Positions 10,193 through 18,565 of a DNA stretch of 64,000 nucleotides are shown one piece after another. Position 1 is the stretch's first letter. Each line of letters starts with the position of its first letter. Source of the stretch: Halolactibacillus sp051746745 (lineage in GTDB: Bacteria; Bacillota; Bacilli; Bacillales; Amphibacillaceae); the NCBI GenBank assembly GCA_051746745.1, contig JBNJFJ010000002.1, positions 1 through 64,000 of the forward strand. Direction: 5' to 3'. The notes beneath the pieces are model-generated. The model was not told where the DNA came from and did no database searches. It worked only from the letters and a program-made list of their open reading frames with translations. The translations under genes were made by a program, and so were the position numbers.

Positions 10193-11449
10193 TTAAAAGA
10201 ATAATCGTTGTAAATCATTCCACGTAACAATAATCATCAGTAACATTAGTAAAGCAAATCCAATAAAGTGGACCAACCCTTCTTTTTCTTGAGAGATTGG
10301 CTTACCTCGAACGGCTTCAATACCGATGAAAAGTAACCGACCACCGTCAAGGGCGGGAAGCGGTAATAGGTTAATAATCCCTAAATTGACACTAAGCGCC
10401 GCTGTCCAAGTTAAGAAACTATAAAAACCAGACTGAACAACTTGATCGGTAAAGTCATAAATCCCAACGGGACCAGACAAAGCATCAACAGTAAATTGCC
10501 CACTAATGAGCATCGCCACATTGGTAACAATTAATTTTGACCAGTAGAATGTTTCATTCAAACTATAAGGTATCGCTTTTAGCCAAGATTGCTCGACACC
10601 ACGCATCACACCAATACGACCGATGGATTGGTCATCTACCTGATAAGCTTCAGGTGTCATGTCCAGTAACATTGCTTCATCACCGCGTTCGATTGTTAAT
10701 GATAAGGCTTCATTTGGACGACTAGCCACGTATGTTTGAAACTCGACCCATGTGCTAATCGGTTGTTCATCGATCTTAGTAATAACGTCTCCTTCGACTA
10801 GCCCCGCCTCATTCGCTGGTGTATCGGGTAACACTTCACCTACTTCAGCTTCTTCAATTGGAATCCCTTGTAGACCAGCAAGTAAGAAGAATAACACAGC
10901 CGTTAAGACAAAGTTCATAAGTGGACCAGCAAATAATTGCAGTGCCCGTTTTGTTTTTGATTTAGAGCCAAATTGACGATCGTACGGGGCAATTTGGGTC
11001 TTTGTTTCATTCATGACATAATCCGCTGTTTCGCTTACCGCGTAACGCGATGTGTCTTCTTCACCAACTAAACTACCTTCTATAAATAAATCATGTGTTA
11101 AATCCGCTTGTCTCACTTCAATCACTTCTGCGAGCGGATAGTTTTCTTTGTGATTGATAATAATATCTGTTACTTTCTCGTCTCCATCAAACAACAAGCC
11201 AATATGTTGACCAGGTTTTAATTCAATAATCTCCGGGTCTTCACCGGCGACACGGACATATCCCCCCATCGGAAGGAGACGAATCGTATATAAAGTTTCA
11301 TTCTTTTTGATTGAGAATATTTTTGGTCCAAAACCAATGGCAAATTCTCTGACTAACATGCCCGTTTTTTTAGCAACAATAAAGTGGCCAAACTCGTGAA
11401 CAAACACAAGTAGACCAAACATTAAGATAAACGCAATAACAGTATTCAA
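10193..11449 (-). CDS. rseP: Site-2 intramembrane zinc metalloprotease RseP/RasP
   Basis: This intramembrane protease cleaves membrane-spanning substrates such as anti-sigma factors and remnant signal peptides. The zinc motif HEFGH is at residues 18-22 in the first membrane segment, and the second active-site motif LDG is at about 367-369. A PDZ domain lies near residues 200-280 and there are four predicted membrane segments. The 418 residues match B. subtilis RasP. The start is a TTG at 11449: SD AAGGGAG precedes it and an in-frame stop lies immediately before. In B. subtilis dxr lies between cdsA and this gene, but here cdsA is the direct upstream neighbour. Confidence 0.96.
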   Translation of the reverse strand: MNTVIAFILMFGLLVFVHEFGHFIVAKKTGMLVREFAIGFGPKIFSIKKNETLYTIRLLPMGGYVRVAGEDPEIIELKPGQHIGLLFDGDEKVTDIIINHKENYPLAEVIEVRQADLTHDLFIEGSLVGEEDTSRYAVSETADYVMNETKTQIAPYDRQFGSKSKTKRALQLFAGPLMNFVLTAVLFFLLAGLQGIPIEEAEVGEVLPDTPANEAGLVEGDVITKIDEQPISTWVEFQTYVASRPNEALSLTIERGDEAMLLDMTPEAYQVDDQSIGRIGVMRGVEQSWLKAIPYSLNETFYWSKLIVTNVAMLISGQFTVDALSGPVGIYDFTDQVVQSGFYSFLTWTAALSVNLGIINLLPLPALDGGRLLFIGIEAVRGKPISQEKEGLVHFIGFALLMLLMIIVTWNDLQRLFF

Positions 11450-11497
11450 TCAAGTTGCTCCCTTCATTTCAATCTATTTACTTACGTAAATTTGTTT

Positions 11498-12283
11498 TTA
11501 TCCGATGAATTGAATCAAGTATAAAAAAGGAAAAACAAATAACCAGCTATCAAAGCGGTCTAAAATACCGCCATGTCCCGGTAATAACTTACCTGAATCT
11601 TTGACGTGATAATAGCGTTTAAAGGCCGATTCCACTAAATCGCCTACTTGACCTACGGCACTTGATAATAAAGCAACGAGTGCCACTATGACAATCGAGT
11701 CATGGACAGGAAAGATCAAGTGAAAAACAACACCTAACGTTGTCGCTAACAACATACCACCGACAGCACCTTCAATCGTCTTATTCGGACTAATCTCTGG
11801 CCACAATTTCCGTTTCCCGAAATAGCGCCCGGAAAAATAAGCCCCTGTATCTGTTGCTAGAATAACAATAATCGCAAAGAAAATATACTCCAATCCAATG
11901 CGCTGGGTCTCAATGAAATAATGAAAGCCTAAACCAATGTAAATCGCCGTAATAACCATAAAACCAGCGTCTTCAAAAGTAAACTTATTCTTAACGAGCA
12001 CAGTATAACCTAAGAGCAATAAAACTAAACCGATTAACACTTCCTGCTGTGCATCCTTAAGTGGCATGAGTGCATCAATTTGCGGTAATAAGAACACCCA
12101 TAGAAGCCCCATCGAAAAAATCGTTGGCACTAAGTATTTATGCATCTCACGCATATTAAATAACTCATATAATCCTAAGGATGAAATAAGAAGCATGATA
12201 GTGTAAAAAGGCCATCCTCCAAATATAACAAACGGAAAAAACAACAAGATCGCGACAATCGCTGTAATAATTCGTGTTTTCAT
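11498..12283 (-). CDS. cdsA: Phosphatidate cytidylyltransferase
   Basis: Makes CDP-diacylglycerol from phosphatidate and CTP, the branch point of phospholipid synthesis, in the cytoplasmic membrane. The protein is highly hydrophobic with about eight membrane segments. It carries the CDP-transferase signature near the C-terminus (VKDSGKLLPGHGGILDRFDS) and DTGAYFSGRYFGKRKL in the middle. An ATG at 12283 gives 261 residues and fits SD AGAGG. A longer frame to 12343 runs back into uppS and is unlikely. It starts 1 nt after the uppS stop, so the two are coupled. Confidence 0.96.
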   Translation of the reverse strand: MKTRIITAIVAILLFFPFVIFGGWPFYTIMLLISSLGLYELFNMREMHKYLVPTIFSMGLLWVFLLPQIDALMPLKDAQQEVLIGLVLLLLGYTVLVKNKFTFEDAGFMVITAIYIGLGFHYFIETQRIGLEYIFFAIIVILATDTGAYFSGRYFGKRKLWPEISPNKTIEGAVGGMLLATTLGVVFHLIFPVHDSIVIVALVALLSSAVGQVGDLVESAFKRYYHVKDSGKLLPGHGGILDRFDSWLFVFPFLYLIQFIG

Positions 12284-12284
12284 A

Positions 12285-13094
12285 TTAATCCTCTTCTTTC
12301 TCTTGTAGTCCACCAAAACGACGTTTGCGTTGACTATACGCATGTAAAGCTTTCAAAAATTCTTCTTCATCGAAGGCAGGCCAATGCACAGAGCTAAACC
12401 AAAATTCACTATAGGCGAGTTGCCACAGCAAGAAATTACTTAACCTGACTTCTCCACTCGTTCTAATTAATAAATCAGGATCGGGTAATTCCTTTGTATA
12501 CAAATGTTGGCCGATCACGTCTTCAGTAATCGCATCAGCTGATAACTGTCCTGTTTCAACTTCTTTGGCAATTTGTTGCACGGCTTCGGTTATTTCAAAG
12601 CGCCCCCCATAGTTTAAAGCAATATTAAGAATCAGACCGGTATTTGACTGTGTTCTTAATACCGCTTCCTCCATCGCTTTCTTCGTATGTTTTGGTAGTT
12701 GATCAAAGTAACCAATCATCGTCACTTTCACATTTTCTTCAATTAATTCTGGTAAGTAGTGATTGAGAAATTGCGTCGGTAATTTCATTAAAAAATCAAC
12801 CTCTGCTTTTGGACGCTTCCAATTTTCTGTTGAGAAAGCATAAATAGTTAAAATCTTCACGCCTTCTCGGTTAGCTACTTTGACGATTCGCTTTACATTA
12901 TCCATACCTTCTTGGTGCCCTTTAAATCTAGGGTATCCACGCTCTTTTGCCCACCGACCATTCCCGTCCATAATAATAGCGATGTGATCTGGTATGACTA
13001 AGGAAGCATCGCTTCTTTTATCTTTTGATACCTTCGTGTTGTCATTTCGATTCAATAATTGACCTAACACATTTTTCGGTTTATACCAAGACAT
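12285..13094 (-). CDS. uppS: Isoprenyl transferase, undecaprenyl diphosphate synthase type
   Basis: Condenses isopentenyl diphosphate with farnesyl diphosphate to make the C55 carrier lipid for wall synthesis. The catalytic Asp is D43 in IIMDGNGRWA, and RTSGE and the downstream FxxxxWPxF region are present. The 269 residues include about 20 more N-terminal residues than a minimal family member. The start ATG at 13094 follows AGGGTGA and two out-of-frame ATGs (GTGAATGAATGAATG). It heads the uppS-cdsA-rseP-proS group. Its isoprenoid precursor supply is an open question because dxr is missing from this locus. Confidence 0.96.
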   Translation of the reverse strand: MSWYKPKNVLGQLLNRNDNTKVSKDKRSDASLVIPDHIAIIMDGNGRWAKERGYPRFKGHQEGMDNVKRIVKVANREGVKILTIYAFSTENWKRPKAEVDFLMKLPTQFLNHYLPELIEENVKVTMIGYFDQLPKHTKKAMEEAVLRTQSNTGLILNIALNYGGRFEITEAVQQIAKEVETGQLSADAITEDVIGQHLYTKELPDPDLLIRTSGEVRLSNFLLWQLAYSEFWFSSVHWPAFDEEEFLKALHAYSQRKRRFGGLQEKEED

Positions 13095-13293
13095 TCATTC
13101 ATTCACCCTAACCACTCTTTTTGACTAAACAAAAAGAAGACTTTAAAGATTCTTCATACAGTTTATCATGTATTCTCTATATATTCACTAGTTTCAATTA
13201 TTTTCTTATGTATGACACTAAAATTTCTTGATTGTGCAATTTTTCAGCTATGTATGTAAATCATAGACATCATTGATATTTTAAAAGTACCAA

Positions 13294-13329
13294 GTGAAAA
13301 GAGGTGTAGCAGATGTGCTACACCTCTTT
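13294..13329 (-). terminator. Intrinsic terminator after frr
   Basis: A perfect 14-bp stem, AAAGAGGTGTAGCA / TGCTACACCTCTTT, with a 4-nt loop lies 15 nt past the frr stop. On the minus strand it is followed by TTTTCACTT. It separates pyrH-frr from uppS. The remaining approximately 200 nt up to uppS contain no gene. A small CTTTTTG/CAAAAAG hairpin (13117-13136) lies in the uppS leader. Confidence 0.88.
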
Positions 13330-13343
13330 ATTTTAAGACATCA

Positions 13344-13901
13344 TCAAACTTCCATAATTTCTGCTTCTTTTTCCTTCGTTAACAGATCAATTTTAGCGAT
13401 GTATGTGTCTGTGAGTTCTTGTACATCATCTTGGAACCCGCGTAAATCATCTTCAGTAAGGTCGCCAGCTTTTTCAGCTTTTTTCAAACCATCATTTGCA
13501 TCACGACGAACATTACGGACTTGTACTTTCGCTTCTTCAGCGAATTTACCAACAACTTTGACAAGTTCTTTACGACGCTCTTCAGTTAGTGGTGGAATCG
13601 CGATACGAACCACATTTCCATCACTTGAAGGTGACAGGCCTAGATCAGCTTTTTGAATCGCCTTTTCAATGTCACCAATTGATGACTTATCAAATGGTGT
13701 AATCATAAGAAGACGCGCTTCAGGAACTGAGATGGTTGACAATTGATTAAGCGGTGTAGGTGCACCATAATAGTCCACATACACACTGTTTAAGATGGCC
13801 GGATTGGCACGACCTGCACGCACGGTTGCTAGATTGCGTGAGTAAGACTCGATTGATTGATCCATTTTACCTTTTGCCTCTTTAATAATTTGTTCTGACA
13901 T
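13344..13901 (-). CDS. frr: Ribosome recycling factor
   Basis: RRF, with EF-G, splits the post-termination ribosome. The 185 residues match the family exactly. The sequence has the RAGRANPAILNSVYVDYYGAPTPL core and the C-terminal helix ending KEKEAEIMEV. The ATG at 13901 has SD GGGGG, and the gene lies 3 nt after the pyrH stop. It is followed by a strong terminator, so pyrH-frr is a two-gene unit. Confidence 0.98.
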   Translation of the reverse strand: MSEQIIKEAKGKMDQSIESYSRNLATVRAGRANPAILNSVYVDYYGAPTPLNQLSTISVPEARLLMITPFDKSSIGDIEKAIQKADLGLSPSSDGNVVRIAIPPLTEERRKELVKVVGKFAEEAKVQVRNVRRDANDGLKKAEKAGDLTEDDLRGFQDDVQELTDTYIAKIDLLTKEKEAEIMEV

Positions 13902-13904
13902 GGT

Positions 13905-14627
13905 TTATTTCCCCCTTATAATGGTACCAATTTCCTCACCGGAAACGGCCCGCTTAATATTACCTTCTTGTGTGACATTAAAGACTAATAGAGGTATATC
14001 GTTGTCCATACATAGCGATGATGCTGTTGAATCCATCACACCTAAACCATCATTTAGCATCTTTAAGTAAGTGAGTTCATCATATTTTGTTGCGGTTGAA
14101 TCAATCATTGGATCAGCGGTATAAACACCATCCACATTATTCTTTGCCATTAAAATAACTTCTGCATCAATTTCAGCAGCGCGTAGTGCCGCAGTTGTAT
14201 CCGTTGAAAAATATGGATTACCTGTACCAGCAGCAAAAATCACGACGCGTTTTTTCTCAAGATGACGCATCGCCCGACGTCTAATATATGGTTCAGCTAC
14301 TTGGCGCATCTCAATGGATGTTTGAACACGCGTTTCTACACCGCAGTTTTCTAAGCTGTCTTGTAAGGCGAGTGAATTCATCACCGTCGCTAACATCCCC
14401 ATGTAGTCAGCATTCGCACGGTCCATTCCCATCTCACTGCCAACTTTTCCACGCCAAATGTTGCCGCCACCAACAACAATTGCGACTTCTACACCTAACT
14501 CTACGACTTCTTTCACTTGTTCAGCAACAGATCGAACAATTTTCGGTTCAAGACCATATCCTTGCTCACCACTTAATGCTTCTCCACTTAATTTTAATAC
14601 AATGCGTTTATAACGTGCTGCGACCAT
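13905..14627 (-). CDS. pyrH: UMP kinase
   Basis: Phosphorylates UMP to UDP, an amino-acid-kinase fold enzyme regulated by GTP and UTP. KLSGEALSGEQG at the N-terminus, VVGGGNIWRG and GTGNPYFSTDTTAALRA are family signatures. The ATG at 14627 is chosen over 14639. The sequence ATGGAGGTAATTATG places GGAGG correctly for the inner ATG, which gives 240 residues, the B. subtilis length. It has its own candidate promoter upstream and is co-transcribed with frr. Confidence 0.97.
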   Translation of the reverse strand: MVAARYKRIVLKLSGEALSGEQGYGLEPKIVRSVAEQVKEVVELGVEVAIVVGGGNIWRGKVGSEMGMDRANADYMGMLATVMNSLALQDSLENCGVETRVQTSIEMRQVAEPYIRRRAMRHLEKKRVVIFAAGTGNPYFSTDTTAALRAAEIDAEVILMAKNNVDGVYTADPMIDSTATKYDELTYLKMLNDGLGVMDSTASSLCMDNDIPLLVFNVTQEGNIKRAVSGEEIGTIIRGK

Positions 14628-14657
14628 AATTACCTCCATTATGTAGAATTTAATTCT

Positions 14658-14686
14658 ATCTTACATGAACTTTTACTTCTAGACAA
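14658..14686 (-). promoter_or_regulatory. Candidate sigma-A promoter of pyrH-frr
   Basis: Minus-strand TTGTCT (14681-14686), a 17-bp spacer, and TAAGAT (14658-14663), with TG directly before the -10. Transcription would begin within about 10 nt. An AT-rich dyad TAGAATT/AATTCTA at 14644-14658 overlaps the expected start point and might bind a regulator. Confidence 0.55.
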
Positions 14687-14705
14687 ATATTTTTAAAGCT
14701 TTCCT

Positions 14706-14736
14706 AAAGAAAAGGGAACACGATGTGCTCCCTTTT
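14706..14736 (-). terminator. Intrinsic terminator after tsf
   Basis: An 11-bp stem, AAAGGGAACAC / GTGCTCCCTTT with one G-U pair and a 3-nt loop, about 23 nt past the tsf stop. It is followed on the minus strand by TTTTCTTT. It ends the rpsB-tsf transcript. Confidence 0.85.
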
Positions 14737-14758
14737 TAACTTCAATCTGCTTACATCA

Positions 14759-15643
14759 TTATTTTTTAACTTGATTCATTACTTCTTCAGCAAAGTTTTC
14801 TTGGCGTTTTTCCATACCTTCGCCTACTTCATAACGTGCAAAGTCAGCAATTGTTGCGCCTTTATCAGCCACTAACTGCTTCACTTTTTGATCTGGGTCT
14901 TTAACAAAGCTTTGTTCTAATAAACAAATTTCTTCGAAGAATTTACCTAAACGACCTTCAACCATTTTCTCAACGATATTTTCTGGCTTGCCTTCGTTAA
15001 GTGCTTGTTGCTTAAGTACTTCACGTTCTTTTTCAACTGTTTCAGCATCTACTGCATCACGTGAAACAAAACGTGGGTTTACAGCAGCAATGTGCATCGC
15101 AATATCTTTTGCGAAAGCTTCATCTGTTGTGCCTTCTAATACTGTAAGAACACCAATGTTACCACCCATATGGATGTATGCACCGAAAGCATCGTTATCA
15201 GTTTTTTCAGCAATGATAAAGCGACGAAGAGAAAGTTTCTCACCGATTTTAGCAATGTTGTTGTTGATGAATGTTTCAACTGTTTCACCATCACCGTGTA
15301 ACGGTTGTTGTAACGCTTCTTCAACGTTTGCTGGTTTTTGGCTAAGTAAGTGCTTAGCTAATTCACTTAATAGTGCTTTAAATTGATCATTTTTCGTTAC
15401 GAAGTCAGTTTCACAGTTGACTTCGAATAATACCGCTGTATTACCTTCAGTTAATGTATACGCTGAACCTTCAGCTGCGATACGATCTGCTTTTTTAGCC
15501 GCTTTTGAAATACCTTTTTCACGTAAGTAATCAACTGCTTGATCCATATCACCATCAGTTTCTTGAAGTGCTTTTTTACAGTCCATCATACCTGCGCCTG
15601 TTTTTTCACGTAATTCTTTTACCATACTCGCTGTTACTGCCAT
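14759..15643 (-). CDS. tsf: Elongation factor Ts
   Basis: EF-Ts is the guanine-nucleotide exchange factor of EF-Tu. The 294 residues match the Bacillus protein. The N-terminal UBA-like domain includes VKELREKTGAGMMDCKKAL, and the core has FEVNCETDFVTKNDQF. The ATG at 15643 has SD AAGGAGG. It follows rpsB, from which it is separated by a hairpin with a U-tract that probably sets the S2:EF-Ts ratio. Confidence 0.98.
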   Translation of the reverse strand: MAVTASMVKELREKTGAGMMDCKKALQETDGDMDQAVDYLREKGISKAAKKADRIAAEGSAYTLTEGNTAVLFEVNCETDFVTKNDQFKALLSELAKHLLSQKPANVEEALQQPLHGDGETVETFINNNIAKIGEKLSLRRFIIAEKTDNDAFGAYIHMGGNIGVLTVLEGTTDEAFAKDIAMHIAAVNPRFVSRDAVDAETVEKEREVLKQQALNEGKPENIVEKMVEGRLGKFFEEICLLEQSFVKDPDQKVKQLVADKGATIADFARYEVGEGMEKRQENFAEEVMNQVKK

Positions 15644-15686
15644 GTAAAATTCCTCCTTAGAATGTAAGTTACTTAGACGTCGCTTT

Positions 15687-15720
15687 AAAAAAGGTGATAA
15701 AAGGTTACCCTCTTATCACC
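15687..15720 (-). terminator. Partial terminator/attenuator between rpsB and tsf
   Basis: Stem GGTGATAA / TTATCACC with a 12-nt loop, followed on the minus strand directly by TTTTTT. It lies 11 nt after the rpsB stop, and no promoter is evident between it and tsf. Readthrough is therefore expected, and it acts as an attenuator. Confidence 0.8.
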
Positions 15721-15731
15721 TCCGTCAACGT

Positions 15732-16466
15732 TTACTCTTCTGAAGCTACTTCTTCAGTTACTGTTTCTTCAACAGCTTCTTCTTCACCTTGTTTTACTTC
15801 TAAAATAGCATCTGCCATTTTACCAGTAAGTAATTTAACCGCACGGATTGCGTCATCGTTTGCTGGGATGACATAATCAATCTCATCTGGGTCACAGTTA
15901 GTATCAACGATACCAACAATCGGAATATTTAATTTGTGAGCTTCAGCTACCGCAATACGCTCTTTACGAGGGTCAACGATAAATAAAGCATCAGGAATTT
16001 TCTTCATTTCTTTAATACCGCCTAAGAATTTAACTAGACGATCTTTTTCTTTAAGAAGTCCAACAACTTCTTTCTTAGGAAGGACATCAAATGTACCGTC
16101 CTCTTCCATGCGCTCGATGTCTTTAAGACGATTGATACGCTTACGGATTGTACCGAAGTTAGTTAATGTACCACCTAACCAACGTTGGTTAATAAAGTAT
16201 TGACCTGAGCGGATTGCTTCATCTTTAACTGATTCTTGTGCTTGTTTTTTCGTACCAACGAAAAGAACAGTACCACCGTTTTCAGCAACTTCTTTAATGA
16301 AGTTATAAGCTTCTTCCACTTTCTTCACTGTCTTTTGTAAGTCGATAATGTAGATGCCGTTACGCTCTGTGAAGATATATTTCTTCATCTTTGGATTCCA
16401 ACGGCGTGTTTGGTGTCCGAAATGTACACCGGCTTCAAGTAGTTGTTTCATTGAAATAACTGCCAT
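15732..16466 (-). CDS. rpsB: 30S ribosomal protein S2
   Basis: S2 is an essential 30S protein bridging head and body. The sequence begins MAVISMKQLLEAGVHFGHQTRRWNPKM, the conserved S2 start, and has the typical DLQKT and GVVDTN-type (GIVDTNCDPD) motifs. The ATG at 16466 follows AGGAGGAAC and gives 244 residues. The frame is open to 16565, but that extension has no SD and lies in the mRNA leader. The acidic tail (EEAVEETVTEEVASEE) is typical of Bacillales. Confidence 0.98.
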   Translation of the reverse strand: MAVISMKQLLEAGVHFGHQTRRWNPKMKKYIFTERNGIYIIDLQKTVKKVEEAYNFIKEVAENGGTVLFVGTKKQAQESVKDEAIRSGQYFINQRWLGGTLTNFGTIRKRINRLKDIERMEEDGTFDVLPKKEVVGLLKEKDRLVKFLGGIKEMKKIPDALFIVDPRKERIAVAEAHKLNIPIVGIVDTNCDPDEIDYVIPANDDAIRAVKLLTGKMADAILEVKQGEEEAVEETVTEEVASEE

Positions 16467-16587
16467 GTTTTTGTTCCTCCTAATAGGTTTTTTATTTTCC
16501 TCCGCTAACATCCTCAACATAAAAGACTTAAACATAAAATATTTAAGCACCCTTTTACATTTCAACTAGCGTGTGTATTTAACACCG
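16467..16587 (-). promoter_or_regulatory. rpsB 5' leader, possible S2 autoregulation site
   Basis: About 120 nt of untranslated leader between the predicted start of transcription and the rpsB ATG. It is far longer than needed for a ribosome binding site. Ribosomal protein operons often use such leaders for feedback control. I could not fold it into a recognised class by eye. Confidence 0.35.
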
Positions 16588-16593
16588 AGAATT

Positions 16594-16622
16594 AATATAT
16601 CATACTTCATCAACGAAGGCAA
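16594..16622 (-). promoter_or_regulatory. Sigma-A promoter of rpsB-tsf
   Basis: Minus-strand TTGCCT (16617-16622), 17-bp spacer, TATATT (16594-16599), with a further TATGAT just upstream of the -10. It lies only about 10 nt beyond the swrB stop and is the only good promoter between the fla/che operon and rpsB. Confidence 0.75.
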
Positions 16623-16632
16623 GTATTCACCT

Positions 16633-17130
16633 TCATTTTTTATGAAATTTTATGATCAATTCAACTTCCGTTTTCCCTCGATTCATCGCTTTTGCGATCT
16701 TTTCAGGACTTTCACCTTGCGCGTAGCGGTCAATGATTTCCGCTTGATAAGATTTTTTATAAGCTACTGGCTCATCCTCAATCGCATCTACGAGCGGTGT
16801 ATATTCTGGTTCTTCTTTAGTATCGGTTTCACTGGCGATCACTGTTTCTGTCTGCATATTTTCTTGATTAAAGCTAGCGCTAGCCGATTTCTCCTTTGCT
16901 TTAGGTTCCGATTGTTGTTGCGGGATATTTTGAACCACATCGAGTAAACGGTCATTCTCTTCTTTCATTTCAATCAAATAAGACATCAATAGTTGCTCAA
17001 GCTCTTTTTTCTCTTCTTGGAATTTTTGCTGCTCAGATTGATATGATTGTTGCTTTATATAGTAATGTCTTAAAACAATAAACGTCACAATATGCAATAA
17101 AAAACTCATAATTATAAGGAGGTATTCCAT
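16633..17130 (-). CDS. swrB: SwrB-like flagellar assembly/motility protein
   Basis: SwrB in B. subtilis promotes flagellar type III export activation and swarming. This 165-residue protein matches in length (about 167), position (after sigD, before rpsB) and architecture. It has an N-terminal membrane segment (residues 3-20), a coiled coil rich in E/K/Q (about 28-65), a low-complexity acidic linker (about 70-120), and a C-terminal helix-turn-helix-like segment (EIIDRYAQGESPEKIAKAMNRGKTEVELIIKFHKK). Sequence similarity in the linker is low, so the call leans on synteny and architecture. It is the last gene of the fla/che operon. No terminator is evident after it. Confidence 0.8.
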   Translation of the reverse strand: MEYLLIIMSFLLHIVTFIVLRHYYIKQQSYQSEQQKFQEEKKELEQLLMSYLIEMKEENDRLLDVVQNIPQQQSEPKAKEKSASASFNQENMQTETVIASETDTKEEPEYTPLVDAIEDEPVAYKKSYQAEIIDRYAQGESPEKIAKAMNRGKTEVELIIKFHKK

Positions 17131-17150
17131 TTAAATGACCGACCTTTCTC

Positions 17151-18533
17151 TTATGCTCCTCGCTTCTTGATCGGTGTGATCATTATTTCACCGTCTTCTA
17201 AGTGTGCACAAGAATATTTATACTCTTTTTTTGTGGTCTCTTGATATTTACCAAAGCACAGTTCAACGTTTGGATACAGTGTCCCTTTAGCTAACAAGCT
17301 CGCTTCATTCTCTTCACCAATCGACACAGTTAAGGTTGCTTTTTTGTCTTCGATTTTCGCTAATTTATCTTCGGTCAGTTGTAACGTGTTACGCTGTTTA
17401 AGTAACAGAATCCGCTCTTTAGAACTAAGACCACCGGCTTGTGCCTTGGCTTCTAAACCAGCTCCTAATTTCTTTAATTTTTTCGCGTCTTCAAGAAGCG
17501 TGTCCCGTGCTAAATCGAGTTGCTTTAACAGCTCCATTGATTTTTGATTAACAGCAATCGCCACCGTTGTCTTTGTATCCATCTTATTACCAATATCTTT
17601 GGCCTCAATCGACTCACCTGCAGAACAGACACCGCCGATTATGTGGCCAGCTTGACAATAGATATGAGACTGTGCGGTACATTCACTGTGTAAAATAGAA
17701 TTATTCACATTAATATTTTGTCCAGCGTGGACGGTTGCCTGATTAATGTAACCAATGTTAACATCAACCCCAGCCTCAATGAGTCCTTTCTTCATCCCAA
17801 CGATTCCTTCAGATATATGAACGGAGCCACCAGCTTTAATATGACTTGCTTCAACCAAACCATATATATAGACATCACCTGTTGCCTCAACCGCATAACC
17901 TTCAGGCACGTTGCCGCGAACCGTTACCGACCCTTCAAACTTGACGTTTCCAGTTTTCATAGATAAGTCCTCATTGACTTCATACGTATTAAACACATTA
18001 ATTTTCGTATGGCCAATGCTTGGTTTTCCAATAATACTGCTATAAAAACTTAGTGTTTCTTCATCGAAGTAAACATTGTCACCTGCTTTGAATTTCACGG
18101 CTTTTCCTTGTTTTCCGTGAATGACTTTACCGTTTACTTTATAACCATTGTGTGCTTCAGTAGGTAGTGTTATAATCGCAATTTTTTCATCTTTTTCAAC
18201 GGTAGGAATTTTATGTATATCTTTAAAACTTTCACGTTCTTCTATATTAACGGTATCGGAATCTTTTGTTAAAAAGCGAATCGTGCCATCTTGACCGTCC
18301 ACTGCCGTTTGCCCTTCGGCAATTAAAACAGGAAAACCTAACGCTTGATCTTTTTCAGTGATAGATTTAAGTGTCTCCTCTTTTAAGCCAGCTTGAATCT
18401 GATAAGATTTCAACCAGCGTTTTAAAGCATCTAGTTCTATTTCTTCTTCAGGCCACTCTTCATTTAATATTAGATGAGCGGATAGTTCATCTTCAGTGAT
18501 GGTTACTTCAAAAAAATCATCAAATGCTACCAC
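17151..18533 (-). CDS. FapA/DUF342 family protein in the flagellar operon
   Basis: 460 residues with the DUF342 organisation. An N-terminal alpha/beta part is followed by a repetitive beta-helix-like region (about 150-310: VTVRGNVPEGYAVEATGDVYI, GLVEASHIKAGGSVHI, GLIEAGVDVNIGYI and similar Gly/Val-rich steps). A coiled coil follows (about 320-400) and then a small C-terminal domain. Such polymer-forming folds occur in bactofilin-like and FapA proteins. The role is not established. It sits between sigD and swrB, 20 nt before swrB, where B. subtilis has no gene, so a motility-related role is inferred from position only. Confidence 0.8.
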   Translation of the reverse strand: MVAFDDFFEVTITEDELSAHLILNEEWPEEEIELDALKRWLKSYQIQAGLKEETLKSITEKDQALGFPVLIAEGQTAVDGQDGTIRFLTKDSDTVNIEERESFKDIHKIPTVEKDEKIAIITLPTEAHNGYKVNGKVIHGKQGKAVKFKAGDNVYFDEETLSFYSSIIGKPSIGHTKINVFNTYEVNEDLSMKTGNVKFEGSVTVRGNVPEGYAVEATGDVYIYGLVEASHIKAGGSVHISEGIVGMKKGLIEAGVDVNIGYINQATVHAGQNINVNNSILHSECTAQSHIYCQAGHIIGGVCSAGESIEAKDIGNKMDTKTTVAIAVNQKSMELLKQLDLARDTLLEDAKKLKKLGAGLEAKAQAGGLSSKERILLLKQRNTLQLTEDKLAKIEDKKATLTVSIGEENEASLLAKGTLYPNVELCFGKYQETTKKEYKYSCAHLEDGEIMITPIKKRGA

Positions 18534-18565
18534 ATGATCGGCTCCTTTTTTTGACTGTTTTATAT

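Noticed and set aside
16467..16565. N-terminal extension of S2
   Set aside because: No SD upstream, unlike S2 family starts; the region is mRNA leader.
16615..16640. GAAGG/CCTTC hairpin followed by T-tract on the plus strand near swrB
   Set aside because: The T-tract is on the wrong strand for swrB and nothing is transcribed rightward here. The region also overlaps the rpsB -35.
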